DNA from: Cyanocohniella sp. LLY
GTDB taxonomy: Bacteria; Cyanobacteriota; Cyanobacteriia; Cyanobacteriales; Nostocaceae
DNA: 64,000 nt
Direction: 5' to 3'
Assembly (NCBI GenBank): GCA_022241785.1
Contig: JAKOMP010000010.1
Location: 35,142-99,141, forward strand
The position numbers were made by a program, and so were the translations under genes. The notes beneath the pieces are model-generated. The model was given only the letters and a program-made list of their open reading frames with translations, was not told the origin of the DNA and made no database searches. The stretch's first letter is position 1. Each line of letters begins with the position of its first letter. Positions 24,569 through 32,610 of this stretch are shown one piece after another.

Positions 24569-26211
24569 GGCTTAAATCCTATAACTGCATAATCTTGTGG
24601 TCCATAAAAGTAATCATTAAAACGTTCAGCAACTTCTGAACCTGCCAACCTAAGTTGAGCAGGATAAGGATGAAGTTTGATGGATGTAACGCGGCATAAA
24701 CCATATGATTCCGCCACAAATTCAATCATGGAACTTGGCAATGGGTTTCTATGAGTAGGATCAGTGTAAAATGTGTTGCTACCCACTAATACATTATCTG
24801 GATTTGGCGTTTCAAAAATTACTAATCCTCCAGGCTTTAATATCCTAACTACTTCGCTAAATAATTTCATTAATACTGGGAAAGTTAAATGCTCAATAAT
24901 ATGAAATCCAGTGACTGCTCCTAAGCTATTATCTGGTAAAGATTGTACATAAGCTATTACATCTGCTTCTATTACATCAAGTCCACTGGAGCGACATTGC
25001 TCTAACATAACTCTGTTAATATCTAGACCTTTTGCTGTATATCCAGAATCTTGTAGCAACTTTAGCCATTCTCCTCGCCCACAGCCTACATCTAAAATAG
25101 ATGAATTTGGAGTACCAATCTTTGCTTCTTCAATTAATGGCAAATATACTTTCAATCTGTTTAAAATATCTTCATGACTACCCCGAAACTGGTCTTCAAA
25201 AGCAACGTAAAATGCGTCTAACAAATGTCTATCTTCTGACACAAAAGTTTGTAATTGCTCTTGATTAAACGGTTCAGGTAATCGTCGCTGTGCTTCTTCC
25301 AAAAATAAAGATATCAGACGCTTTTGCTGCATTAAATCATGTTTTAGGTAGCTGTCGTTTCTGATATGGCGCTTGTCCATCTCTTGGAAGCGAGTATCTA
25401 CAGCACCCAGACGCTCATGTAGTTCTTGAATATTTTTATCCACTTTACCGAGTCGTTCATCCATCCTGAGAAAATGAATATCCACAGCACCCAAGCGTTC
25501 ATCCATCCCTTGAAAGTGAGTATTCACAGCACCCAAGCGTTCATCCATCCCTTGAAAGTGAGTATCCATAGCCCCCAAACGTTCATCCATCCCTTGAAAT
25601 CGAGTATTCACAGCACCCAGGTGCTCATCGAGTTCTTGGCAGTGAGTATTCATAGTACTCAGGTGCTCATCGAGTTTTTGGCAGTGAGTATTCATAGCAC
25701 TCAGGCGCTCATCCATCCTGAGAAAATGAATATCCACAGCACCCAAGCGCTCATCCATCCCTTGGAAGTAAGCATCCACAGCACCCAGACGTTCATCCAT
25801 CTGTGTGTTCAAACTTTTGATCCGTTCTATTAGCTGGCGATTCAATTTTACAGATTCTTTTAAGGAAAAGATTAAATTAAAATTGACTTCTCTTTGGTCT
25901 TTAAAGAAGAAATTGATTACTTTTAAAATAATTTTTTGTAATTTTGAATTTAGTGTAAAAGGAACGCGATTAAGTTTATCAGGCCATTTTGTGCGGGCAT
26001 AGGCTCTAGACTCTGCATTTATGAGTAGAGATTCAATATAGCTAATATTAGACAGCAAGCTTGATATATCTGCATCTTCATTTTTGTTTTCTAGAGGCTG
26101 AAATTTATCTTTACGGTTAGCCACTTCCTGGCTGATTTTTTCCATTAACTTATCAACATTAATTTCCGGATTATTTGAGTTAATCATGGTGACATTAAAA
26201 AATGGTGACAT
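24565..26211 (-). CDS. SAM methyltransferase fused to a tandem-repeat coiled coil
   Basis: Three parts can be seen in 548 residues. Residues 1-137 are helical. Residues 138-277 are ten consecutive 14-residue units of the form MDERLGAVDTHFQG, with an eleventh degenerate unit to about 291; 14 residues is exactly two heptads, so a regular coiled coil is expected. Residues about 350-548 are a class I methyltransferase (ILDVGCGRGEWLKLL, GFHIIEHL, EVVRILKPGGLVIFETPN). The neighbouring Wzm/Wzt genes suggest it modifies the exported polysaccharide, as coiled-coil methyltransferases terminating O-antigen chains do. The start is unclear: ATG 26211 and ATG 26187 are in frame and lie in two copies of a 16-bp direct repeat (26186-26217). 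Confidence 0.9.
   Translation of the reverse strand: MSPFFNVTMINSNNPEINVDKLMEKISQEVANRKDKFQPLENKNEDADISSLLSNISYIESLLINAESRAYARTKWPDKLNRVPFTLNSKLQKIILKVINFFFKDQREVNFNLIFSLKESVKLNRQLIERIKSLNTQMDERLGAVDAYFQGMDERLGAVDIHFLRMDERLSAMNTHCQKLDEHLSTMNTHCQELDEHLGAVNTRFQGMDERLGAMDTHFQGMDERLGAVNTHFQGMDERLGAVDIHFLRMDERLGKVDKNIQELHERLGAVDTRFQEMDKRHIRNDSYLKHDLMQQKRLISLFLEEAQRRLPEPFNQEQLQTFVSEDRHLLDAFYVAFEDQFRGSHEDILNRLKVYLPLIEEAKIGTPNSSILDVGCGRGEWLKLLQDSGYTAKGLDINRVMLEQCRSSGLDVIEADVIAYVQSLPDNSLGAVTGFHIIEHLTFPVLMKLFSEVVRILKPGGLVIFETPNPDNVLVGSNTFYTDPTHRNPLPSSMIEFVAESYGLCRVTSIKLHPYPAQLRLAGSEVAERFNDYFYGPQDYAVIGFKP
25381..25800 (-). repeat. Ten 42-bp in-frame coding repeats
   Basis: Each 42-bp unit encodes one 14-residue coiled-coil segment (MDERLGAV-THFQG type) of the methyltransferase. 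Units 2 and 8 encode identical peptides (MDERLGAVDIHFLR), suggesting block duplication. On the other strand the repeats leave a long spurious ORF (25426-25833). Confidence 0.9.
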
Positions 26212-26217
26212 TAAAAA
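26186..26217 (-). repeat. 16-bp direct tandem repeat at the methyltransferase start
   Basis: The sequence ATGGTGACATTAAAAA (plus strand) occurs twice with no gap. On the coding strand each copy supplies an ATG-TCA-CC; the unit is not a multiple of three, so the two copies are in different frames relative to the gene. Confidence 0.85.
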
Positions 26218-26265
26218 AAATAATTAAAATTTTAAAGTAGTAAATTTTATTTTAATTACGAAAAA

Positions 26266-27591
26266 TCACATACAATTATATTTTGGCCAGTTAGAGATTT
26301 TTGTTCGATGCTTTGGAATATTAAATCTCACTGTAGATTGTAAATCCATTAACCCATCGCAGTAAATTTTGTTATTGACCTCAAATACTACTAGTTCATC
26401 TACCCAATCATAACTTAACCCTTCTTCAGAATGAATTCCTACAGTAATTGTGTAAACACCCTTATTCATATAGCAGGGAATTTGAAATGAGACTGTCAAT
26501 TCCTGATTTTGATTTAATTCTGGCAATTTAATATTTAGTAAGTGAGTATTCATTCCATATATTACTAATCCCATTAGATTTCTAATAGAAATACCTACAA
26601 TTAAATCTGAAAGTTGCTCTTTTGCTTCTAATAATACGCTTATTTGGAAAGTTTTGCCTGTTTCTAATTTTGTAACTTGCTCGCCTTCTATATCACTAAG
26701 AGTGACATTTTTAATAATAGCTAATTTGTTACCGTGTCTATGCAGAGAAGTTTCTTCAATTTTTTTTATAAAATCATTCTTCTCTTCAATTAGTGTTATT
26801 CCTGGAGACTCTTTATTTTCAATTTCAACTTCATTTTCGTTGTTGTCTGAACTTAATAAAGCAATATAATGGTTGATTACTTCTTTCGGTTCACCGATTT
26901 CTAATATTCTGCCATGATTTATTAATACAGCGCTATTACACAGCATTTTCACGCTGCCAGAATCATGAGAAACAAATAATATAGTTACACCTTGTTCTTT
27001 TAGTTGACGAATTCGCTTCATACAGCGAGCTTGAAACTTTGCATCTCCTACAGCCAAGGCTTCGTCTACTATCAAAATACTTGGTTCTGTATTAGCAACT
27101 ACGGCAAAAGCTAGTCTTAATGCCATCCCACTAGAATATGTTTTAACGGGATGCTCAATAAAATCCCCTATTTCTGCGAAAGCCGCGATTTCATCAAACT
27201 TAGTTTCTATTTGTTCTCTGCTTAAACCTAAAATTTGTCCATTAAAAAATACATTTTGCCGTCCGGTAAATTCAGGGTTAAACCCGCTACCTAGTTCTAG
27301 TAAAGCCGAAACGTGCCCATTTACATACACTTCACCTGTTGTTGGGGTCAAAGTTCCAGCAATAATTTGTAGTAGGGTACTTTTACCAGAGCCGTTTTGA
27401 CCGATAATTCCTAAAGTCTCTCCCTTGGGAACATCTAGACTAATATCTCTTAATGCCCAAAACTCTTGTGCGTAGCTTTTATCTGGTAGCAAAATTTCCT
27501 TGAGACGGTCTACCGGACGAGCATAACGCTTGTAGCATTTCGATATATTCTTCAGCGAAATTGCAATTTCTTCACCCATACCACCGTACAC
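26266..27591 (-). CDS. Polysaccharide ABC exporter ATP-binding subunit with C-terminal carbohydrate-binding domain (Wzt-like)
   Basis: A 441-residue protein. The nucleotide-binding domain (about 10-250) has Walker A IIGQNGSGKST, signature YSSGMALRLAF, Walker B ILIVDEALAVGD and the switch His in FVSHD. The first 40 residues contain YKRYARPVDRLKEIL, typical of O-antigen/teichoic-acid exporters. After a charged linker, residues about 290-430 form a beta-rich domain (GKTFQISVLLEA, GLVIYGMNTHLLNI, GVYTITVGIHSEEG) matching the Wzt C-terminal domain that recognises the modified chain end. It powers export of a finished polysaccharide. ATG 27579 (MGEEIAISLKN) is a likelier start than 27591. It pairs with the permease gene upstream. 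Confidence 0.93.
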   Translation of the reverse strand: MYGGMGEEIAISLKNISKCYKRYARPVDRLKEILLPDKSYAQEFWALRDISLDVPKGETLGIIGQNGSGKSTLLQIIAGTLTPTTGEVYVNGHVSALLELGSGFNPEFTGRQNVFFNGQILGLSREQIETKFDEIAAFAEIGDFIEHPVKTYSSGMALRLAFAVVANTEPSILIVDEALAVGDAKFQARCMKRIRQLKEQGVTILFVSHDSGSVKMLCNSAVLINHGRILEIGEPKEVINHYIALLSSDNNENEVEIENKESPGITLIEEKNDFIKKIEETSLHRHGNKLAIIKNVTLSDIEGEQVTKLETGKTFQISVLLEAKEQLSDLIVGISIRNLMGLVIYGMNTHLLNIKLPELNQNQELTVSFQIPCYMNKGVYTITVGIHSEEGLSYDWVDELVVFEVNNKIYCDGLMDLQSTVRFNIPKHRTKISNWPKYNCM

Positions 27592-27673
27592 TCACAAACA
27601 GCACATTATGATACAGCGAGTATTTCACATTAGCATTGGACTGACTACAGAACCATTGATCTGTGAAACCTGG

Positions 27674-28531
27674 CTACAATACATCAGCGAAAGCCGGACG
27701 CAAACGTTTATAAACCGTAAATCCAAAACAAAACATAGTTACAGCGATCGCACTAGCTACACCCCATTCACCCCAATGCGTTACCTCTCCCACTAAAATT
27801 AAATCACGATAAACTTCTGCGATCGCAGTCATGGGATTTAACCAAAATATCCAATTCCGCCATTGTTCGGGAATTGCTGTGGCTGGATAAACAATTGGTG
27901 TCAAATATAACCACAAGTTTAAAATTACCACCAATGACTGCGGAATATCGCGCAAAAAAACAGTTAATCCAGCTGCCAGGTAACCTAAACCTGCCGTTAA
28001 CAGTAATTGTGTTAGCCAGATTAAGGGTAACAGCGCCATCGTGCTATGTAAAGTCTGGGTAGTGAGCGCCACAAAAAAAATCAACGCCATTAAGCCAAAA
28101 GAACTTTCAATAAACGTTGATAAAATTGGCACTAAGGGTAATAAAGCTAAAGGAAATACCACTTTCTTGACTAAATTTGGCTGTCCTACCACCGAACCAG
28201 CAGACTGCATTAGTCCACCTGAAAAAGCAATCCAGGGAAGCAAACCCGCAAATAGCCATAAACCAAAGGTGAAATTATTTTCAGGCAAACCTGTGAGAGT
28301 TAGCTTCACTCTTAACACAATGGAAAAGACATAAGTGTAAATCAGTAATTGAGATAGCTGATTGAGCAAAGGCCACAAATTGCCCAGAACAGAACCCTTA
28401 TATCGCGCCTCTAAATCTCGCCGTACTAGACTTCTCAATAAATCAAATTTAGCCCATAACTGCTCATTTATTGGCAGTATACGCCTCAGTTTTCCAGCTT
28501 TACGCCCAGCCCGCCGTATTATTCGCACCAA
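27674..28531 (-). CDS. Polysaccharide ABC exporter permease (Wzm-like)
   Basis: A 285-residue six-helix ABC-2 type permease. The sequence LRSLVRRDLEARYKGSVLGNLWPLLNQ is a hallmark of the O-antigen/teichoic-acid export permeases, as is the ending YKRLRPAFADVL. It forms the membrane channel of the exporter with the ATPase encoded 82 bp downstream and is the first gene of the polysaccharide cluster. The start codon is TTG 28531 or GTG 28528; no ATG is well placed. Confidence 0.93.
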   Translation of the reverse strand: MVRIIRRAGRKAGKLRRILPINEQLWAKFDLLRSLVRRDLEARYKGSVLGNLWPLLNQLSQLLIYTYVFSIVLRVKLTLTGLPENNFTFGLWLFAGLLPWIAFSGGLMQSAGSVVGQPNLVKKVVFPLALLPLVPILSTFIESSFGLMALIFFVALTTQTLHSTMALLPLIWLTQLLLTAGLGYLAAGLTVFLRDIPQSLVVILNLWLYLTPIVYPATAIPEQWRNWIFWLNPMTAIAEVYRDLILVGEVTHWGEWGVASAIAVTMFCFGFTVYKRLRPAFADVL

Positions 28532-28745
28532 TTTCTATTTCCTCACGTCATTACCCACACATTCAATTGCCATCAATGAATCTGACTATTTGATGAAAGT
28601 TCCTGAATTTAGCTATGGCTATAAATTATAATTATTTATTTGAAATCCCGATTATCTGCGTGATTATACAATGAATCAACAACACCTAAATATATTTTTA
28701 CGACAAAACTAACTTGAAAGATTAAAATTAAAAGCGAGTTTTTGC

Positions 28746-29441
28746 TTAACTCACACTATCAGGATCTATTCCTTGCGATCGCAAATACTCAGCTAGTCGT
28801 TCAGCCCGTTGGTGTTCTTGTTCAGCTCGTTGGCGTTCCTGTTCAACCCGTTGGCGTTCCTGTTCTAATTGTGCTGCTAACTCTGTAGGTATGAGTAATT
28901 TATCGCCCGTATCTAACCGATAAAAGCCTAATAACTCTCCCTCCACTGACACCCTTAATGCCAAAGGTTGACAAATTCCATCTTCAATTAATTGATAATT
29001 TTCCCCATTTAATCTATATCCCCGCAACTTTTCATCAATCCATTCTCCTTTGGGGTCAAATAACCAGTATTCTAAAATTCCTAACTGTTCATAAAGGTTT
29101 TTCTTTTGTTCTTGGTCTTGTTTCTGCGTACCTTGAGAAGTCATTTCAAAGACTACCTGGGGAACTTGACCTTCTTCCCAAACTTTATAGTTATCCCTAC
29201 CCCCAGGCGGCACATCAAAAATTACCATGACATCTGGGGCAACTCTCAATCTGGGAAACCCTTGAGCATAGTAGAGAAATTGATTAGCTAATACTGTTGC
29301 TTGCCTCCCTGCTAAATATTGTTTTATTACTTCCAGGGTAGTTAACATTGCGTAGAGATGAGTGTAGGTTTCTGCCAAAGGTTCACCGTCTGCACTAGGA
29401 TATTCAATATGCGGATTAACTAATTTTATTGTGGTAGTCAT
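28746..29441 (-). CDS. Uma2-family (DUF820) putative endonuclease, intact
   Basis: A 231-residue protein of the Uma2 PD-(D/E)XK nuclease-fold family that is massively expanded in cyanobacteria. Core motifs are RVAPDVMVIFD, PQVVFEMTSQGTQ and LYEQLGILEYWLFDPKGEW, i.e. the Asp, Glu and downstream Tyr/Trp typical of the fold. The C-terminus is a charged coiled coil of EQERQRA-type heptads and the conserved tail YLRSQGIDPD. It has about 80 percent visible identity to the copy at 30273-30926. Biological role of Uma2 proteins is unknown. It starts 2 bp after the end of the broken paralogue upstream. Confidence 0.88.
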   Translation of the reverse strand: MTTTIKLVNPHIEYPSADGEPLAETYTHLYAMLTTLEVIKQYLAGRQATVLANQFLYYAQGFPRLRVAPDVMVIFDVPPGGRDNYKVWEEGQVPQVVFEMTSQGTQKQDQEQKKNLYEQLGILEYWLFDPKGEWIDEKLRGYRLNGENYQLIEDGICQPLALRVSVEGELLGFYRLDTGDKLLIPTELAAQLEQERQRVEQERQRAEQEHQRAERLAEYLRSQGIDPDSVS

Positions 29442-29443
29442 AG

Positions 29444-29629
29444 TTAATTCATACTAAGTAGGTTATCAGGATCTATTCCTTGCGATGTCTGACGACAAGC
29501 TGCTTCGCATCTACGCAAATACTCAGCCAATCTTTCAGCCCGTTGGCGTTCCTGTTCAGCCCGTTGGTGTTCCTGTTCAACTTGCTCTTTTGGTGTGATT
29601 ATCCAACCCTTGGCATTGTACCAACGTAA
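29444..29629 (-). pseudogene. Detached C-terminal part of a Uma2 gene beyond a nonsense codon
   Basis: In the same frame as the ORF at 29630-30235, immediately after its TAG, the reading frame continues as LRWYNAKGWIITPKEQ, then three EQEHQRA/EQERQRA heptads and the usual ending YLR...SQGIDPDNLL before a TAA at 29444. Intact relatives read NGLWLRWY, so the TAG is most simply a TGG-to-TAG change. The tail also carries a 27-bp in-frame insertion (29487-29513). Confidence 0.85.
29487..29513. repeat. 27-bp insertion (short dispersed repeat) in a HIP1 site
   Basis: Compared with the paralogue near 28775, the HIP1 octamer GCGATCGC has been split after GCGAT by 27 extra bases starting GTCTGACGAC. 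The insertion adds nine codons (on the minus strand RRCEAACRQT in place of R) without breaking the frame. Size and composition fit cyanobacterial short dispersed repeats of 21-27 bp. Confidence 0.75.
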
Positions 29630-30235
29630 CTATAAACCGTTTATCTGTTGATAAGTACCTTGCCAAAGACCCAATCCCATTTCTACTTCTGCCAACCAAA
29701 ATTTATTTTCTGGTAGAGATATGGCCTCGTAACGTGCGCCATTCAGTCGAAACACACGTAAGTCATTTTTGTAGCGGTCATAGACAACATAGTAGGGAAC
29801 CCGCAAAATTTGTTCATAGACTTCCCATTTAGTTGGGGGTTTGTTCACTTCTCGAAGTGTTTTTCCTAAATCTTCCTGTTCTGTACCTGGTAAAAGTAGT
29901 TCCACTACTAAAAATGGTGCAACTCCCTCTTGCCAAATAACATAGCTTAAACGTAATTTTTTTTGTTCAGTAGCACTCGGTACTCCCAAAACCATATACC
30001 AATCTGGGCGCTTGTACCATAAAGTATGTCTGGGATCATAGTAAAGGTTCAAGTCGCTAGCAAGTAAAATTTCCTCAGATGAATAGTTAGCAGGCTGACA
30101 AGTCTCACTGAGTAAATCTGCCTGAATGCAATGAAATTCGTCTGGCAAGCCTGATTCTCCCACCAATTCACTGGGTAAATCATACATTGTCGGCATGGTT
30201 TCTTGTGGCGAAAGGGGTGGATCAGGTTGATACAT
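29630..30235 (-). CDS. Uma2-family protein, truncated by an in-frame stop
   Basis: A 201-residue product of the second Uma2 subtype: YKRPDWYMVLGVP, LSYVIWQEGVAPFLVVELLLPGTE, and WEVYEQILRVPYYVVYDRY give the nuclease-fold Asp, Glu and Lys/Tyr landmarks. All core motifs lie before the TAG at 29630-29632, so a folded core could still be made, but the charged coiled-coil tail is lost. It is flanked by two Uma2 genes of the other subtype on the same strand, 37 bp and 2 bp away. Confidence 0.8.
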   Translation of the reverse strand: MYQPDPPLSPQETMPTMYDLPSELVGESGLPDEFHCIQADLLSETCQPANYSSEEILLASDLNLYYDPRHTLWYKRPDWYMVLGVPSATEQKKLRLSYVIWQEGVAPFLVVELLLPGTEQEDLGKTLREVNKPPTKWEVYEQILRVPYYVVYDRYKNDLRVFRLNGARYEAISLPENKFWLAEVEMGLGLWQGTYQQINGL

Positions 30236-30272
30236 GATTGCTACCTCAATTAATTAGAAAGAGAGTTTTCCC

Positions 30273-30926
30273 CTAAATTAAACTGTCTGGGTCAACACCC
30301 AATGAACGCAGATGTTTTGCCAATTTATCTGCGCGTTGTCGCTCTTGTTGAGCCAATTCTGCCAATTCCGTGGGTATGAGTAATTTATCCCCAGTATCTA
30401 CCCGATAGAATCGCAAAAGTTCTCCTTCGACTGCTACCCGCAACCCCAGAGCTTGACATAACCCATCAGTAATCGGTTGATAAATCTCATCTTGTAACCG
30501 ATACCCCTGTAATTTTCCGCTAACCCATTCTCCTTTGGGGTCAAATAACCAGTATTCTAAAATTCCTAATTGTTCATATAATAATTTCTTTTGTTCTTGA
30601 TCCTGCTTTTGAGTGCCTTGACTGGTAATTTCAAATACAACTTGCGGTACTTGACCTTCTTCCCAGACTTTATAGCTATCCCTACCTCCAGGCGGTACAT
30701 CAAAAATTACCATCACATCTGGTGCAACTCTTAATTTAGGAAACCCTTGTGCATAATAAAGAAATTGATTTGCCAATACTGTTGCTTGTCTGCCTGCTAG
30801 GTACTGCTTCAGAACTTCCAATGTCGTTAAAATGGCATACAGATGTAAATAAGTTTCCGCCACAGGCTCTCCATCAGAACTCGGATATTCAATGTTTGTA
30901 TTTGCTAAATTGATGGTTGTAGTCAT
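30273..30926 (-). CDS. Uma2-family (DUF820) putative endonuclease, intact paralogue
   Basis: A 217-residue protein nearly collinear with the product of 28746-29441 (same RVAPDVMVIFDVPPGGRD, PQVVFEITSQGTQ, LYEQLGILEYWLFDPKGEW), but with a shorter C-terminal coiled coil (one ELAQQERQRA segment instead of three) and tail LRSLGVDPDSLI. The two copies flank the subtype-2 gene, indicating tandem duplication in this cluster. Nuclease activity is inferred from the fold only. Confidence 0.88.
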   Translation of the reverse strand: MTTTINLANTNIEYPSSDGEPVAETYLHLYAILTTLEVLKQYLAGRQATVLANQFLYYAQGFPKLRVAPDVMVIFDVPPGGRDSYKVWEEGQVPQVVFEITSQGTQKQDQEQKKLLYEQLGILEYWLFDPKGEWVSGKLQGYRLQDEIYQPITDGLCQALGLRVAVEGELLRFYRVDTGDKLLIPTELAELAQQERQRADKLAKHLRSLGVDPDSLI

Positions 30927-30935
30927 AGCTTTTCC

Positions 30936-30989
30936 CTATTCAAGCAAAGTATTTGGGATAACTCCTAGAGTAAGCAAATGTTCTGCCAG
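30936..30989 (-). pseudogene. C-terminal stub of a fourth Uma2 gene
   Basis: On the minus strand the frame reads LAEHLLTLGVIPNTLLE then TAG, closely matching the family tail LAKHLRSLGVDPDSLI of the neighbouring gene. Nothing upstream of it encodes the rest of a Uma2 protein; instead a 9-bp tandem repeat (31021-31056) begins. This looks like the remains of a deleted copy. Confidence 0.65.
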
Positions 30990-31020
30990 TTATTGCGATC
31001 GCATTATCTCTCCATCGCCC

Positions 31021-31056
31021 CATCTCTCTCATCTCTCTCATCTCTCTCATCTCTCT
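31021..31056 (+). repeat. 9-bp tandem repeat (CATCTCTCT)
   Basis: Four exact CATCTCTCT units next to the Uma2 stub, upstream of the DUF2862 gene. Confidence 0.85.
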
Positions 31057-31134
31057 CATTTTCCCCCAAATCTCTGACCGATGCGACACCGATTCAGCTA
31101 AACTGAGACTTGGTTTATTGCATTGTGACTAGGC

Positions 31135-31326
31135 ATGGAAATCGGACAAAAGGTTAAGGTTTATCGTTTACGCGATCGCGTATCTGCTCCTGTTGTGAAA
31201 AAACTCGGACAAGTAGGCATTATCCAAGGCTACAAAGTCACAGATGGTGGTGGAATTGGCGTAGTAGTGCTGTTTGACGACAATTATTCCACTTGGTTTT
31301 TTGAAGATGAAATCAAACTTGTGTAA
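31135..31326 (+). CDS. DUF2862 small protein
   Basis: A 63-residue protein found across cyanobacteria. The conserved sequence is visible: MEIGQKVKVYRLRDRVS, KLGQVGIIQGYKVTDG and VVVLFDDNYSTWFFEDE, with an SH3-like beta-barrel character. Function is unknown. It sits 87 bp before get3d, on the same strand, and may be cotranscribed with it. Confidence 0.88.
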   Translation: MEIGQKVKVYRLRDRVSAPVVKKLGQVGIIQGYKVTDGGGIGVVVLFDDNYSTWFFEDEIKLV

Positions 31327-31413
31327 TAGAAACCACTTAAGGCGGAAGCTAAGAGTATTTGCCTAGTGCTAAGTTGGAGTTGAACAGAACAGCGGGAAAA
31401 AGAGAATCAAGTA

Positions 31414-32514
31414 ATGTCCCTGATATTGACATTTTTGGGCCAAGGTGGTGTAGCTCGTACTAAAATTGCGATCGCCGCCGCCAAGTTATTGGCAAGCCAA
31501 GGTAAGCGTGTACTTCTAGCAGGGTTGGCAGAACCAGTATTACCTATCCTACTGGATCACACCCTGACTCCTGACCCCCAAGAAATTGCTCCTAATTTAC
31601 AGGTTGTGCAGTTTCAATCATCTGTACTGCTAGAACGCAACTGGGAAGAAGTGAAAAAGCTGGAGGCGCAATACCTCCGCACGCCCATCTTCAAAGATGT
31701 TTATGGTCAAGAACTGGTAGTATTACCGGGAATGGACAGCGCCCTGGCCTTGAATGCTATCCGCGAATATGATGCCAGCGGCAAATATGATGCGATTATC
31801 TACGATGGCACAGGTGATTCGTTTACCCTGCGGATGTTGGGGATGCCAGAATCTCTCAGTTGGTATATGCGGCGGTTTCGGCAATTATTTGTCAACTCTG
31901 ATTTAGGGAAGACTATTGCGGAATCGCCGTTTATTCAGCCGCTAATTAGCAGCTTTTTTAATGTCAACTGGACAGCAGATAACTTTGCAGGGCCCACCAA
32001 TCAAGTCAATAATTTTTTAGAACAAGGGAAAGCTGCCCTTGCAGATCCTCATCGCATTGCTGCTTTCTTGGTTAGTACAGCAGACCCCCTAGAAGTGGCA
32101 AGTTCCCGTTATTTGTGGGGAAGCGCCCAGCAAATTGGGTTAACTATTGGTGGTGTGATTTTGGTATCGCCTGAGCCAAACATCAACCTTGTGGAAGAAT
32201 TTACACCCCTTCCTGTAAGTTTTGTCCCCGATGCTCCCACAGGCCAATGGCAACCTTTGATAGATGCTTTACCCAATTTGGGAGAACAAGCACTACAAGC
32301 TCCCAAACCAATTGAAATAGACATCCACAACCGACAGGTACGCTTATTCTTGCCAGGATTTGATAAAAAACAAGTCAAACTAACCCAGTATGGCCCAGAA
32401 GTCACAGTAGAAGCAGGAGACCAGCGGCGTAATCTCTTCCTACCCCCGGCACTAACTGGCAGACAGGTGACTGGAGCGAAGTTTCAGAATAATTATTTGA
32501 TCATTTCTTTTTAA
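31414..32514 (+). CDS. Get3d-type ArsA/Get3-like protein with C-terminal alpha-crystallin domain
   Basis: A 366-residue member of the Get3/ArsA SIMIBI family limited to photosynthetic organisms. The nucleotide-binding part starts MSLILTFLGQGGVARTKIA; DGTGDSFTLRML corresponds to switch II. From about residue 280 a small-heat-shock-like beta domain follows (IDIHNRQVRLFLPGFDKKQVKL, YGPEVTVEAGDQRRNLFLPP). The Walker A differs from the canonical GKGGVGKT: both signature lysines are changed (Q and R), and the switch I Asp region (DPAHS in Get3) reads LAEPVLP. The role is proposed to be in targeting or chaperoning of membrane proteins; the changes raise doubt about ATP hydrolysis. It precedes chlG by 149 bp. 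Confidence 0.88.
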   Translation: MSLILTFLGQGGVARTKIAIAAAKLLASQGKRVLLAGLAEPVLPILLDHTLTPDPQEIAPNLQVVQFQSSVLLERNWEEVKKLEAQYLRTPIFKDVYGQELVVLPGMDSALALNAIREYDASGKYDAIIYDGTGDSFTLRMLGMPESLSWYMRRFRQLFVNSDLGKTIAESPFIQPLISSFFNVNWTADNFAGPTNQVNNFLEQGKAALADPHRIAAFLVSTADPLEVASSRYLWGSAQQIGLTIGGVILVSPEPNINLVEEFTPLPVSFVPDAPTGQWQPLIDALPNLGEQALQAPKPIEIDIHNRQVRLFLPGFDKKQVKLTQYGPEVTVEAGDQRRNLFLPPALTGRQVTGAKFQNNYLIISF

Positions 32515-32610
32515 GTATTGAGGTTTGGAGAAGCAGGAGTGCAGGAGAGAAAGACTGTTTGCTAGTCAGAAAATCTGTCTTCTTCATCCTCTCCTACTCC
32601 CGACTCCCGT

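Noticed and set aside
25426..25833. Plus-strand ORF of 135 codons opposite the methyltransferase, with IHSTQAFIHP repeats
   Set aside because: It is the reverse reading of the 42-bp coding repeats; its periodicity comes from the real gene on the minus strand.
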